Shown here one piece after another: positions 50,747-60,382 of a stretch of DNA of 64,000 bases. The stretch comes from Streptomyces sp. NBC_00464 (GTDB lineage Bacteria; Actinomycetota; Actinomycetes; Streptomycetales; Streptomycetaceae): NCBI RefSeq assembly GCF_036013915.1, contig NZ_CP107899.1:4898001-4962000 (forward strand). Reading direction: 5' to 3'. The translations under genes were made by a program, and so were the position numbers. Position 1 is the first letter of the stretch. Each line of letters begins with the position of its first letter. Under the pieces are notes generated by a model. It saw only the letters and a list, made by a program, of their open reading frames with translations. It was not told the origin of the DNA and searched no databases.

Positions 50747-52528
50747 TCAGCGGCCCGCCGGTGACTTCGTCGCCGACGGCTTCGCCGGGGTGTGCGCGGC
50801 GCCGCCGGCCTTTTCGGCTGCGGCCTTCGGGCCGGCCGGCTTCGCCTTCCGGCCCGGCGGACCCGCCGCCGGGGCCGGCGCCTCACCGGGAGCCGGCGCC
50901 TCCCCGGCCGGGGCCTCGGGCTCCACCGGACCGGGCTCCGGCTCGGCAGCGGGCGCCGGCGCCTGCTGCGCCTCCTGCGACGGCTCCGGGACCGGCGGCG
51001 CAGCCGGCTGCATGTCCTGCGGACCGCCCGCCGGAGGCAGCCCCAGCGTGTCCAGCGCCTCCTGCGCCCGGGGCGCGTCCAGCGGCGAGAACTGCGGGTT
51101 GGTGCGCAGGGCCTCCTCCAGATGGCGGCGGGCCGGACCGAAGTCCTTCAGCGCCCGCTGGACCATGCCCAGGTGATACGCGTACGACGCGTTCTGACCG
51201 CCCGAGTCGACCGCCTGCTCCGCGTACTCCAGCGCCGCGTCCGGATCGCCCGAGCGGTGCAGCGCCCAGCCCAGCGCGTCGGCCACCGCCGCGCTGTGGT
51301 GGCCGCGGCCCCACTCCGCCCGCAGCAGCTCCACGGCGGCGGCCGCATCGCCGTGGGCGGCCTCGAAGCGGCCCAGGAGCAGGGAGTCGTCCACGCCCTG
51401 CGCCTTCGTACGGGCCAGCGCCCTGCGCAACTGCGTGTACTGGTTGACCGAGTCGCCGTCCAGGCCGAGCGACTCGTACAGCTCACCCAGCTCCAGCATG
51501 TAGGCCGGGCGCGGCGACTTCGTCAAAGCGGCCTGGTAGTCGCGCTGGGCCTCGTCGGTGCGTCCGAGGGCCGCCAGTGCGCGCGCCCGGCCGGCAAGGG
51601 AGGGGTGATGGGCGGGATCGGTGCGCAGAGCGGCCCCGTACTGGGCCACCGCCTCCCGCGGCTCACCGCGCTCCCAGGCCAGCTCGCCCAGCCGGGACAG
51701 GCAGGCGGCCTTCTCCGCGGGCGTCTTCGCCCGGTTCGCGGCATCCTGCGCGGTGGCCAGCGCGTCCTCCCGCCAGCCCCGGTCCCGGTACATCTGGGCC
51801 GTCAGGCCCAGCGCCGGGACACCGGACCGCAGCGCGGCGTACTTCTCCACCGCCGTCGTCGCCGACTTGTAGTCACCCAGGCCGTTGTACGCGTCGATCA
51901 GTTCCGGGTACACCGTCCACTGCTTCGGCTGCCGGGACCGTACCGTCTCGCCCCACTTCTTCGCCGTCACGAAATCGTGCCGGGCGTTGGCGAGCGAGGC
52001 GAGCCCCACCCAGGCCGCCTCGTTCCCCCGCTCGCCCGGCTGCACGTCCAGGGACCGCTTCAGCGCCTGCTCGGCCCGGCCGTAGTACGCCGCGTCCGAG
52101 GCCCGCTGCCCCCACTGCACGTACGCCGACCCGAGCACCGCCCACGACCGGGCGTCCGACGGATGCGTCCCCACCCACTTCTGCCGGTCCCCGATGAGCG
52201 CCGTCAGATCGGAGAGCGAGGCGGGGGAGCCCGCGGCCGTCGCGCTCATCGCCCGCGAGACCGGACCCGGCAGCGGCGGCGGTGCGTCCTGGTCGTCGTC
52301 GGGCACCGCGACCACCGCACCCGTCACCAGCACCGCCCCCGCCACCACGCCGAACGCGGCCCTGCGCAGGGTCGTGCGCAGCGAGGCGGGCGGCGGCTCG
52401 GCCAGGGACGCGAGGTCGGGCGGGGACGCGTAGGGCGCGGTGGGGGGAGTCTCGAGGTCGAGGTCCAGGTCGTGGTCCGGCCCGTGGGCCGTCGGGGTCT
52501 GCTGCGGCGTGACGTCCATGCTGATCAC
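50747..52528 (-). CDS. Membrane-anchored tetratricopeptide-repeat protein
   Basis: 593 residues. One membrane segment at about 52-75 (AAFGVVAGAVLVTGAVVAV) is followed by at least ten TPR-like helical pairs from about 120 to 500 (for example ARSWAVLGSAYVQWGQRASD; AAWVGLASLANARHDFVTAK; ASYAYHLGMVQRALKDFGPA). The tail is Pro/Ala/Glu-rich and ends with a Lys/Ala run. Such proteins serve as scaffolds; partners are unknown. Divergent from the FAD oxidase gene. Confidence 0.85.
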   Translation of the reverse strand: MISMDVTPQQTPTAHGPDHDLDLDLETPPTAPYASPPDLASLAEPPPASLRTTLRRAAFGVVAGAVLVTGAVVAVPDDDQDAPPPLPGPVSRAMSATAAGSPASLSDLTALIGDRQKWVGTHPSDARSWAVLGSAYVQWGQRASDAAYYGRAEQALKRSLDVQPGERGNEAAWVGLASLANARHDFVTAKKWGETVRSRQPKQWTVYPELIDAYNGLGDYKSATTAVEKYAALRSGVPALGLTAQMYRDRGWREDALATAQDAANRAKTPAEKAACLSRLGELAWERGEPREAVAQYGAALRTDPAHHPSLAGRARALAALGRTDEAQRDYQAALTKSPRPAYMLELGELYESLGLDGDSVNQYTQLRRALARTKAQGVDDSLLLGRFEAAHGDAAAAVELLRAEWGRGHHSAAVADALGWALHRSGDPDAALEYAEQAVDSGGQNASYAYHLGMVQRALKDFGPARRHLEEALRTNPQFSPLDAPRAQEALDTLGLPPAGGPQDMQPAAPPVPEPSQEAQQAPAPAAEPEPGPVEPEAPAGEAPAPGEAPAPAAGPPGRKAKPAGPKAAAEKAGGAAHTPAKPSATKSPAGR

Positions 52529-52616
52529 TCTGCGTCAGTACGAAGATCACACCGCGCCTTGCGAACGCTGCCGCAGACGGGTTCACACCAATGGGCCCGG
52601 GTGCCAGTCTTGGATC

Positions 52617-53984
52617 ATGGACGATCTTCTCGAACTTCTGCGTGCGGGTCTGCCGGCCGAGGCCCTGATCACCGACCCGGACATCACCACCACCTACGCC
52701 AACGACATGGCCAGCTTCTGCGACGCGGGCACCCCCGCCGTCGTCACGCTTCCCCGCACCGTCGAGCAGGTCCAGCACATCATGCGCACCGCCACGCAGT
52801 TGCGCGTCCCGGTCGTCCCCCAGGGCGCCCGCACGGGCCTGTCCGGCGCGGCCAACGCCTCGGACGGCTGCATCGTGCTCTCCCTGGTGAAGATGGACCG
52901 GATCCTGGAGATCAGCCCCGTCGACCGCATCGCCGTCGTGGAACCGGGCGTCATCAACGCCGTCCTCTCCCGGGCGGTCAACGAACACGGGCTGTACTAC
53001 CCGCCGGACCCCTCCAGCTGGGAGATGTGCACCATCGGCGGCAACATCGGCACCGCGTCCGGCGGCCTGTGCTGCGTGAAATACGGGGTCACCGCCGAAT
53101 ACGTCCTGGGCCTCGACGTCGTCCTCGCCGACGGACGCCTGCTCACCACCGGCCGCCGCACCGCCAAAGGCGTCGCCGGATACGACCTCACCCGGCTCTT
53201 CGTCGGCTCCGAGGGCAGCCTCGGCATCGTCGTCAAGGCCGTGCTCGCGCTCAAGCCGCAGCCACCGCAGCAACTCGTCCTGGCCGCCGAGTTCCCCAGC
53301 GCGGCGAGTGCCTGCGACGCCGTCTGCCGCATCATGGAACGCGGTCACACACCGTCACTCCTCGAACTGATGGACCGTACAACAGTCCGTGCCGTCAACG
53401 CGATGGCGAACATGGGCCTCCCCGACACCACCGAGGCACTCCTGCTCGCCGCCTTCGACACGCCGGACCCCTCCGCCGACCTCGCCGCCGTCGCCGAGCT
53501 CTGCACCGCCGCCGGAGCCACCGAAGTCGTCCCCGCCGACGACGCGGCCGAGTCCGAAATGCTGCTCCAGGCCCGGCGCATGTCGCTCACCGCACTGGAG
53601 ACCGTCAAGTCGGCGACCATGATCGACGACGTATGCGTACCGCGCTCGCAGCTCGGCGCCATGCTCGAAGGCACGGCCGCCGTCGCCGAGAAGTACGACC
53701 TCACCATCGGCGTCTGCGCACACGCGGGCGACGGCAACACCCACCCCGTCGTCTGCTTCGACCACACCGACGCCGACGAGTCCCGGCGGGCCCGCGAGTC
53801 CTTCGACGAGATCATGGCGCTCGGCCTCGAACTCGGCGGCACCATCACCGGCGAACACGGCGTCGGCGTACTCAAGAAGGAGTGGCTCGCCCGGGAACTC
53901 GGCGAGGTGAGCGTGGAACTGCACCGGGGCATCAAGCAGGCCTTCGACCCACTGGGTCTCCTCAACCCGGGCAAGGTCTTCTGA
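52617..53984 (+). CDS. FAD-linked oxidase (GlcD / D-lactate dehydrogenase type)
   Basis: 455 residues of the VAO/PCMH flavoprotein family. FAD-binding parts are RVPVVPQGARTGLSGAANAS and PPDPSSWEMCTIGGNIGTAS. The C-terminal oxidase cap has GVCAHAGDGNTHPVV and GTITGEHGVGVLKK, the histidine/glutamate motifs of glycolate and D-lactate oxidases. The electron acceptor is not evident, and no iron-sulfur partner gene (GlcF) is adjacent. ATG 52617 follows a short leader. Confidence 0.9.
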   Translation: MDDLLELLRAGLPAEALITDPDITTTYANDMASFCDAGTPAVVTLPRTVEQVQHIMRTATQLRVPVVPQGARTGLSGAANASDGCIVLSLVKMDRILEISPVDRIAVVEPGVINAVLSRAVNEHGLYYPPDPSSWEMCTIGGNIGTASGGLCCVKYGVTAEYVLGLDVVLADGRLLTTGRRTAKGVAGYDLTRLFVGSEGSLGIVVKAVLALKPQPPQQLVLAAEFPSAASACDAVCRIMERGHTPSLLELMDRTTVRAVNAMANMGLPDTTEALLLAAFDTPDPSADLAAVAELCTAAGATEVVPADDAAESEMLLQARRMSLTALETVKSATMIDDVCVPRSQLGAMLEGTAAVAEKYDLTIGVCAHAGDGNTHPVVCFDHTDADESRRARESFDEIMALGLELGGTITGEHGVGVLKKEWLARELGEVSVELHRGIKQAFDPLGLLNPGKVF

Positions 53985-54013
53985 GCGGCCGTCCGACGCC
54001 CCGGCCGCCCCTC

Positions 54014-54490
54014 TCAACCCTCACCGTCCTGCGACTCGTCCGACGGCCACGGGTCGCTCATCCACAGGTCGTCGGCCGGCAGCGGAGCGAGCAGCTCGGC
54101 CAGCGCCTCGTCGATGCCGAGCCGCTCGGACTCCGTACCCGGCGCGACGGCGTGCAGGGTCCGCTCCACCCAGGTGGCCACCGCGGCGGACGGCACCTCC
54201 AGCAGGGCGTTGCCGTCGGGCGAGGTCAGCGCCACGCAGATGACGCTGCGCCCCTCGACCTTGGTGGGCCAGATCCGTACGTCACCGTGCCCGCACGGCC
54301 GGAACACCCCCTCGACCAGCAGATCGCGGGCGAACGTCCAGTGCACGGGGGCGTCCGAGCCGATGTGGAAGGTGATGTGCACGGCGTAGGGGTCCTCGGT
54401 GCGATACGTCAGCCGGGCGGGCACGGGGATGCTGCGCTCGGGCGACAGGACCAGCTTGAGCTCCAGCTCGCGTTCCACGACGGTGTTCAT
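54014..54490 (-). CDS. ssgG: SsgA-like sporulation and cell-division protein (SsgG)
   Basis: 158 residues of the SALP family, unique to morphologically complex actinomycetes. Family patterns seen are VPARLTYRTEDPYAVHITFH, WTFARDLLVEGVFRPCGHGD and DVRIWPTKVEGRSVICVALT. The family guides septum placement and wall remodelling in spore formation. The position corresponds to SCO2924, ssgG in my recollection, which affects septum-site choice; the symbol is by synteny. The start ATG 54490 has GAAAGGA 9 bp upstream. Confidence 0.88.
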   Translation of the reverse strand: MNTVVERELELKLVLSPERSIPVPARLTYRTEDPYAVHITFHIGSDAPVHWTFARDLLVEGVFRPCGHGDVRIWPTKVEGRSVICVALTSPDGNALLEVPSAAVATWVERTLHAVAPGTESERLGIDEALAELLAPLPADDLWMSDPWPSDESQDGEG

Positions 54491-54735
54491 GAGGTGCGTC
54501 CTTTCGATGCCTGTGGGCCGGTCGCACGACCGCCCGCACAGGGAGAGAGCACCCTCCCCGCCATCCATTACGCGACTTCGGGAAAAATATTTCGGAGGGA
54601 CCGGAAAGTGGCCCAAACACCGGGACCGGCCCGGTGACAGGCGGCTGTCTGATAGATGTGGACCCTTGTATGAGGACCGGTCGTTCCCCCATCGCCGTCC
54701 GGTCCCAGGCCTCGAAGAGATACGGGACCACGGTG

Positions 54736-56307
54736 ATGAGCGCCCCAACCCCGGCACCCGGTGACGACAGCCCCCGCGAGGGGTACTACCCCGACCCGTC
54801 CATTCCCGGATACGTCCGGTACTGGAACGGCGCCTCGTGGGTGCCCGGCACCAGCCGGCCCGCCCCGCAGCAGGGCGAACCCCTGCCCACCGCACCCGCC
54901 GAAGAGGAGGACGCACCGCACGCCCCCGCGTCCGGACCCGCCGCGGTGGACGAGACCGGCCCGCTCTTCCTCGACGAGGAGCCGTACGAGGGGAACCGCC
55001 CCGAACCCGCCACCGCCTGGCAGGCCGACGCCTCCCGGCAGGCCGGCTTCGGCGGCGAGCGCGACCGGCGGGTCTCCTGGGGCGGCACGCCCGCACCCCT
55101 GGACGGGCCCGCGGAAGCCGATCCGCGTACGCCCGCGAGCGGTACAACGCCCCCCGGAGCCACCGCACCCGCGGACCGGGCCCCCGCCGACCCGCGCCGC
55201 CCCGCACCCGCGGACCCCACCCGCGGCGCACTGCCGGGCATGCGCGACGCCGGCGGCCAGGCCCCCGAGAACACCGTCGCCATCCGGGTCGGCCGCCCCG
55301 CCCGCCCCGGCGGCGGAACCGGAGAAACACCGCGCCCGCCCGCCGACGGCACCGTCACGATGCGCGCCGTGGGACCGGGCGGCAGGACACCGGCCCCGCG
55401 CGACGCCCAGCAGCCGCCCGAGGACGGCACGCTGACGATCCGTGCGATCACCCCGGGCACCGCACCGGCCGGCCCCGCCGCCCCGCAATCCGCCACACCG
55501 CCCTCCACGGCCGCCCCGCACGCCTCTGCGCCCGCCCCGGCCCCTGCCCGGCAGCCCGCGCCCTCCCCGGCCCCCGCGGCGCTCAACAGCCCCCTCACGC
55601 CCGGCCCCGGCGGCGGCTCCGCCTCCTGGGCGCAGCAGGCCCATCAGTCGGCCCGGCCCGAACAGGGCGCGCGGCCGCGGCCGCAGGCACCCGTACGGCA
55701 GCAACAGCCCGCGTTCCCGCAGCAGTCCCAGCAGTCCCCGCACGCGCCGCAGCCCGACCAGCCCGTCGTGCCCTGGAAGCCCCCGGTCCAGGACCACTTC
55801 CAGCAGCTCGCCGCGGCCCGGACGGCGGCCCGCCCGGCGCCGCTCGGCAAGCGGCTGGCCGCCCGGCTCATCGACACGGTCGTGCTCGGCGCGCTCGTCG
55901 GCGCCGTCTCCGTGCCGCTCGCGGCCCGGGCGACGGACCACATCAACGACAAGATCGACGCGGCCAAGCTGTCCGGCGAGACGGTCACCGTCTGGCTGCT
56001 GGACTCCACCACGGCCTCGCTGGCCGGCGTGGTTCTCGGCGCCTTCCTGGTGCTGGGTGTCCTCCTGGAGGCGCTGCCGACCGCGAAGTGGGGCCGTACG
56101 CTCGGCAAGAAGCTCTGCGGACTCGACGTACGGGATATCGAGTCCCACGACGCGCCCGGCTTCGGTGCCGCCCTGCGCCGCTGGCTGGTCTACGGGGTGC
56201 TGGGCCTGCTCGTCATCGGCGTGGTCAGTGTGCTCTGGTGCCTGATCGACCGGCCGTGGCGCCAGTGCTGGCACGACAAGGCGGCCCGCACCTTCGTCGC
56301 GGGCTGA
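54736..56307 (+). CDS. RDD-family membrane protein with DUF2510 and disordered middle
   Basis: 523 residues. A DUF2510 module lies at about 13-45 (GYYPDPSIPGYVRYWNGASW). About 310 disordered Pro/Ala/Arg-rich residues follow, including three related motifs ENTVAIRVGR, DGTVTMRAVG and DGTLTIRAIT. The RDD domain (about 370-520) has three membrane segments (GKRLAARLIDTVVLGALVGA, the R-x-x-D-D-type start; DKAARTFV end). The function is unknown; RDD proteins include ion antiporters and protein-maturation partners. The next gene is a shorter RDD protein. Confidence 0.85.
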   Translation: MSAPTPAPGDDSPREGYYPDPSIPGYVRYWNGASWVPGTSRPAPQQGEPLPTAPAEEEDAPHAPASGPAAVDETGPLFLDEEPYEGNRPEPATAWQADASRQAGFGGERDRRVSWGGTPAPLDGPAEADPRTPASGTTPPGATAPADRAPADPRRPAPADPTRGALPGMRDAGGQAPENTVAIRVGRPARPGGGTGETPRPPADGTVTMRAVGPGGRTPAPRDAQQPPEDGTLTIRAITPGTAPAGPAAPQSATPPSTAAPHASAPAPAPARQPAPSPAPAALNSPLTPGPGGGSASWAQQAHQSARPEQGARPRPQAPVRQQQPAFPQQSQQSPHAPQPDQPVVPWKPPVQDHFQQLAAARTAARPAPLGKRLAARLIDTVVLGALVGAVSVPLAARATDHINDKIDAAKLSGETVTVWLLDSTTASLAGVVLGAFLVLGVLLEALPTAKWGRTLGKKLCGLDVRDIESHDAPGFGAALRRWLVYGVLGLLVIGVVSVLWCLIDRPWRQCWHDKAARTFVAG

Positions 56308-56350
56308 GGCGGCGCCTACGGAAGCGGTGCGGGGAGCGACCCGTACGGCT

Positions 56351-56376
56351 GACGGCCCTTCGGGTGAGGGGCCGTC
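56351..56376 (+). terminator. Hairpin between the two RDD genes
   Basis: GACGGCCC / GGGCCGTC, 8-bp perfect arms with a 10-base loop, 43 bp after the first RDD stop. Confidence 0.5.
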
Positions 56377-56446
56377 GGACGGAATCCGTTCCCCCGAACG
56401 CACCTGAGCCGTTGCGGGCGCCCGTGGGGCGGGGTGCACTGCCCGC

Positions 56447-57106
56447 ATGAGCAACGATCAGCCGACGTCCGGTCAGCCGCCCGAGGACGACCCGTTCTCC
56501 AAGAAGCCGCACGGGTCCCAGCCGCCGCCGTCATCGGGCTCGCCCTACGACAGCGCGCCGCCACCGCCGCCGTACGACCCCGGTCCGTACGGCGGCGGCC
56601 AGTACGGCGGAACGGATCCGCTGTCGGGCATGCCCCCGCTCGCCGAACCCGGCAAGCGGATCCTGGCCCGGCTGATCGACTTCCTGATCATCTCGATCCC
56701 GCTGTACCTGATCTCGCTGCCCTGGGGCGGCGCGGTCGAGATGTCGGACAACAACAACGACGACAACGTCAGCGACGTCTTCGCCCAGACCTACAGCGGG
56801 CATCAGTTGCTCTGGTCGCTGATCGCTCTGGTGGTCTACGTCGCGTACGACACGTACTTCACGCACAAGGACGGCCGCACCCTGGGCAAGCGGCTGCTGA
56901 AGCTGCGTGTCGCGATGCTGAACGACGGCAGGGTGCCGGACACCGGCAGTGCGTTCCTGCGGGCCGTGGTGCTGTGGGTGCCGGCGCTGCTGTGCTGCCC
57001 TTGCCTGTGGTGGCTGATCAACATCGTACTGATGTTCACGGACAAGCCGTACAAGCAGGGGCTGCAGGACAAGGCGGCCAAGACGGTGGTGGTGGTCACC
57101 AACTGA
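56447..57106 (+). CDS. RDD-family membrane protein
   Basis: 219 residues. A Pro/Gly/Tyr-rich cytoplasmic start (SGSPYDSAPPPPPYDPGPYG) is followed by an RDD domain with three to four membrane segments (GKRILARLIDFLIISIPLYL; DGRTLGKRLLKLRVAMLNDG; WVPALLCCPCLWWLINIVLM). The double CCPC is unusual and could bind metal or form disulfides. It ends DKAAKTVVVVTN, like the upstream paralogue. Function unknown. Confidence 0.9.
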   Translation: MSNDQPTSGQPPEDDPFSKKPHGSQPPPSSGSPYDSAPPPPPYDPGPYGGGQYGGTDPLSGMPPLAEPGKRILARLIDFLIISIPLYLISLPWGGAVEMSDNNNDDNVSDVFAQTYSGHQLLWSLIALVVYVAYDTYFTHKDGRTLGKRLLKLRVAMLNDGRVPDTGSAFLRAVVLWVPALLCCPCLWWLINIVLMFTDKPYKQGLQDKAAKTVVVVTN

Positions 57107-57150
57107 CGGACCGCCGGGAGGGCGTCGGCACCCCCCGGCCGCGCCGGACG

Positions 57151-57489
57151 TCAGTGCCGCAGCGAGTGCTCGCCCACCCGCTCCGATGCGGCACGTGCGG
57201 CCGGGATCCTGCTCTGTACGGGGTCGAGGGTGCGGCCCTCGGATTCGGCAGCGGCGGGGACGGTGTCACGGTGTACGGACACCGCGGCCCTTGTCCTCGC
57301 CGCTTTCGCGGTCCTGCGCGCCGGCAGGGGAACGGTGACGGCCACCAGCAGACCGAGCGCGAGCGCGGCCGTGCCGATGACGGCGATGCCGATGCCCGAT
57401 TCGGTCCGGGACAGCAGCAGCATGGCGAGGGTCGAGAAGACGACGGTCACCGAACCGTAGGAGAGCTGTGCAGCAGTGGGACGCGGCAT
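57151..57489 (-). CDS. Small two-segment membrane protein, unknown
   Basis: 112 residues from ATG 57489. Two membrane segments (about 10-27, YGSVTVVFSTLAMLLLS; about 35-55, IAVIGTAALALGLLVAVTVP) are followed by a basic tail (ARRTAKAARTRAAVSVHRDT). No family recognised. It is convergent with the RDD gene and divergent from the M6 protease gene, with a gap of about 370 bp. An in-frame ATG 108 bp further upstream would add a non-membrane stretch. Confidence 0.6.
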   Translation of the reverse strand: MPRPTAAQLSYGSVTVVFSTLAMLLLSRTESGIGIAVIGTAALALGLLVAVTVPLPARRTAKAARTRAAVSVHRDTVPAAAESEGRTLDPVQSRIPAARAASERVGEHSLRH

Positions 57490-57858
57490 GGCGGTATCCG
57501 TCCTCGGGACGTCGGATGGGCGGTCTCTCGACACGGTCTCGCTGTCAAGTGACTCTACGACGGTGAATGCCCGAGAGGAACGGGTAGTAAGCGTCACCTA
57601 ACCCACGGTACCGTTGCACGGGGGGCGCACGGAGTCATGTCGCGCGCCCGTGGAGCCAGTTGGCGCGCCGGTCGGGCGTGGGCCGATCGTCCGGATAGCG
57701 GAAACGCGCTCCTGCATAGTGCACTTGGTATGTTCAAGTCAAGGTCTGTCTTTTCTTCTGTAACTCCGGTCAAATGTCGTCACTTGTGGCGCGTTTCCGC
57801 GCGCGGCCCTTTCACACCTCCAGGCCGCAGCCGCGGGCGCCGGGGAGGACTGCATCAC
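57490..57858. other. Divergent upstream region of the M6 protease gene
   Basis: No gene. It has lower GC than its neighbours near 57715-57785. TTGACA on the minus strand (57548-57543) could be a -35 box for the small membrane protein, but no good -10 follows. No clear repeat or operator was seen. Confidence 0.35.
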
Positions 57859-60258
57859 GTGATCATTAAAAGACGGGCGCTTCGCACCGGGGCGGTTGTC
57901 GTGGCCATGGCCGCGACCGCCGCCACCGCATCCGCCTTCGCCACCGCTCAGGCAGATGACAAGGCGTCAGGCACCGCCGCCACCGCCATAGACCGCCGGG
58001 ACCCGGGGTCGGCCAAGGGCAACGCGCACGACCTGGAGGGCCCGTTCAGCGAGCAGCAGGACGCCCAGCGTCAGGCCGCTCTGGAACAGGTCATATCCGG
58101 CGACAAGAAGGTGTCGACGCGCGGCGGCTCCAAGGTCGTCAAGCTCGACGACAAGAAGTACGTCGAGCTCGGCCGGGAGAAGACCGACAAGATCTTCACC
58201 GTTCTGGTGGAGTTCGGCGACCAGGTCGACAACACGACCATGTTCGACCCGGACGGCGACGGCCCCAAGCCCGCCGTTCCGAAGTACGGCGGCACCGCGG
58301 GACCGGCGCACAACGAGATAGCCCAGCCGGACCCCAAGAAGGACAACAGCACCGCCTGGCAGGCCGACTACAACCAGGCCCACTTCCAGGACCTGTACTT
58401 CGGTGAGGGTGCCGGGAAGAACTCGCTCAAGACGTACTACGAGAAGACGTCCTCCGGGCGCTACTCGGTCGACGGCGAGGTCTCCGACTGGGTCAAGGTC
58501 CCGTACAACGAGGCCCGCTACGGCTCGAACTACTGCGGTTCGACCAACTGCGCCAACGCCTGGGACATGATCAAGGACGGCGTGAACGCCTGGGCCGCCG
58601 ACCAGAAGGCCAAGGGCCGTACGCAGGAGCAGATCAAGACCGATCTCGCCCAGTACGACCAGTGGGACCGCTACGACTTCGACAACGACGGCAACTTCAA
58701 CGAGCCCGACGGCTACATCGATCACTTCCAGATCGTGCACGCCGGCGAGGACGAGTCCGCGGGCGGCGGCGTCGAGGGCACCAACGCCATCTGGGCGCAC
58801 CGCTGGTACGCCTACGGCACCAACGCCGGTGCGACCGGCCCGGCCGACAACAAGGCCGGCGGCACCCAGATCGGTGACACCGGCATCTGGGTCGGCGACT
58901 ACACCGCACAGCCCGAGAACGGCGGCCTGGGCGTCTTCGCCCACGAGTACGGCCACGACCTCGGTCTGCCGGACCTGTACGACACGACCAACACCGCCGA
59001 GAACTCGGTCGGCTTCTGGTCGCTGATGTCGGCCGGTTCCTGGCTCGGCACCGGTAAGAACAGCATCGGTGACCTGCCCGGCGACATGACCGCCTGGGAC
59101 AAGTTCCAGCTGGGCTGGCTGGACTACGACGTGGCCAAGGCCGCGACGAGGTCCACCCACAAGCTGGGTGTGTCCGAGTACAACACCAAGAACAAGCAGG
59201 CACTCGTCGTCGAGCTGCCCGACAAGGCCGTCACCACCGATGTCACGACGCCCGCCGAGGGCGCCAAGCAGTGGTGGAGCGACATGGGCGACAACCTCAG
59301 CAACACGCTGTCGCGTCCGGTCGACCTGACCGGCAAGTCCAAGGCATCCCTGGACCTCGCCGGCTGGTGGGACATCGAGGCGGACTACGACTACCTCTAC
59401 ACCGAGGTGTCGGACAACGGCGGCACGAGCTGGACCGCGATCGACGGCACCGCCGACGGCAAGGCCATCCCGCGCGACGCCAGCGACAAGCCGGCCCTCA
59501 CCGACGTCTCCGGCAAGTACCAGAAGCTCTCGTACTCGCTGGACGCCTACGCCGGCAAGAAGATCGACATCCGCTTCCGCTACGCCACCGACGGCGGCGC
59601 CGGCGGCGTCGGCTTCGCGGCCGACACCATCGCGGTCAACGCGGACGGTGCCGCGCTCTTCTCGGACAACGCCGAGGGCGACGACAACGGCTGGACCGCC
59701 AAGGGCTTCTCGCGGGTGGGCTCGTCCTTCACCAAGGACTACCCGCAGCGCTACATCGCGGAGAACCGCCAGTACGTCTCGTACGACCAGACCCTCAAGG
59801 TCGGCCCGTACAACTTCGGCTTCTCCAAGTCCCGTCCGGACTGGGTCGAGCACTACCCGTACCAGAACGGCCTGCTCATCTGGCTGTGGGACAGCTCGCA
59901 GAAGGACAACAACGTCTCGACCCACCCGGGTCACGGCCTGATCCTGCCGATCGACGCGCACGCCAAGCCGCTGAAGTGGGCTGACGGCACGGTCATCCGC
60001 AACAAGATCCAGCCGTTCGACGCCCCGTTCAGCTGGTACCCCACCGACGGCTTCACGCTCCACAACGGTGACGTGGCCACGAAGATCAAGCCGCAGTTCG
60101 GCGTTCCGGTCTTCGACGACCACAAGGGCACCTACTGGTACGAGGAGAACAAGACCGGCAGCGTGCAGGTAACTGACACCAACACCCGGATCTCGATCAT
60201 CAACGAGCCCTTCAGCGGCTCCACGGTGACCGTCCACGTCGGTCCCTCGCACAAGTAA
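57859..60258 (+). CDS. Secreted M6 metalloprotease, immune inhibitor A type
   Basis: 799 residues from GTG 57859, with GGGGAGGA about 9 bp upstream. The signal peptide ends near AFATAQA-DDK, followed by a pro-region. The M6 catalytic domain has the zinc motif H-E-x-x-H in FAHEYGHDLGLPDLYD (H362, E363, H366) and the downstream FWSLMSAGSWLG. A MAM-like beta domain (WDIEADYDYLYTEVSDNGGT) and a further C-terminal beta domain follow. It probably degrades extracellular protein during growth or development. No wall anchor is seen. Confidence 0.93.
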   Translation: MIIKRRALRTGAVVVAMAATAATASAFATAQADDKASGTAATAIDRRDPGSAKGNAHDLEGPFSEQQDAQRQAALEQVISGDKKVSTRGGSKVVKLDDKKYVELGREKTDKIFTVLVEFGDQVDNTTMFDPDGDGPKPAVPKYGGTAGPAHNEIAQPDPKKDNSTAWQADYNQAHFQDLYFGEGAGKNSLKTYYEKTSSGRYSVDGEVSDWVKVPYNEARYGSNYCGSTNCANAWDMIKDGVNAWAADQKAKGRTQEQIKTDLAQYDQWDRYDFDNDGNFNEPDGYIDHFQIVHAGEDESAGGGVEGTNAIWAHRWYAYGTNAGATGPADNKAGGTQIGDTGIWVGDYTAQPENGGLGVFAHEYGHDLGLPDLYDTTNTAENSVGFWSLMSAGSWLGTGKNSIGDLPGDMTAWDKFQLGWLDYDVAKAATRSTHKLGVSEYNTKNKQALVVELPDKAVTTDVTTPAEGAKQWWSDMGDNLSNTLSRPVDLTGKSKASLDLAGWWDIEADYDYLYTEVSDNGGTSWTAIDGTADGKAIPRDASDKPALTDVSGKYQKLSYSLDAYAGKKIDIRFRYATDGGAGGVGFAADTIAVNADGAALFSDNAEGDDNGWTAKGFSRVGSSFTKDYPQRYIAENRQYVSYDQTLKVGPYNFGFSKSRPDWVEHYPYQNGLLIWLWDSSQKDNNVSTHPGHGLILPIDAHAKPLKWADGTVIRNKIQPFDAPFSWYPTDGFTLHNGDVATKIKPQFGVPVFDDHKGTYWYEENKTGSVQVTDTNTRISIINEPFSGSTVTVHVGPSHK

Positions 60259-60284
60259 TTCGGTAACACCGCAGGTCAGAGCAT

Positions 60285-60326
60285 GATCGGCCGTCGCCCT
60301 CTAGCGGGCGGCGGCCGATCGTGTTT
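60285..60326 (+). terminator. Terminator after the M6 protease gene
   Basis: GATCGGCCGTCGCC pairs with GGCGGCGGCCGATC around CTCTAGC, followed by GTGTTT. Confidence 0.85.
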
Positions 60327-60382
60327 AGGTGCCTCTTGTTCGGTTTCTTATTGACACAACGTCTCACGGGGGAGCGCGGAGC

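Noticed and set aside
50792..54637. A 1281-codon open frame on the plus strand
   Set aside because: It runs across the TPR gene on the other strand and through the FAD oxidase and SsgG genes, with Arg/Pro/Gly-rich nonsense composition; a by-product of high GC.
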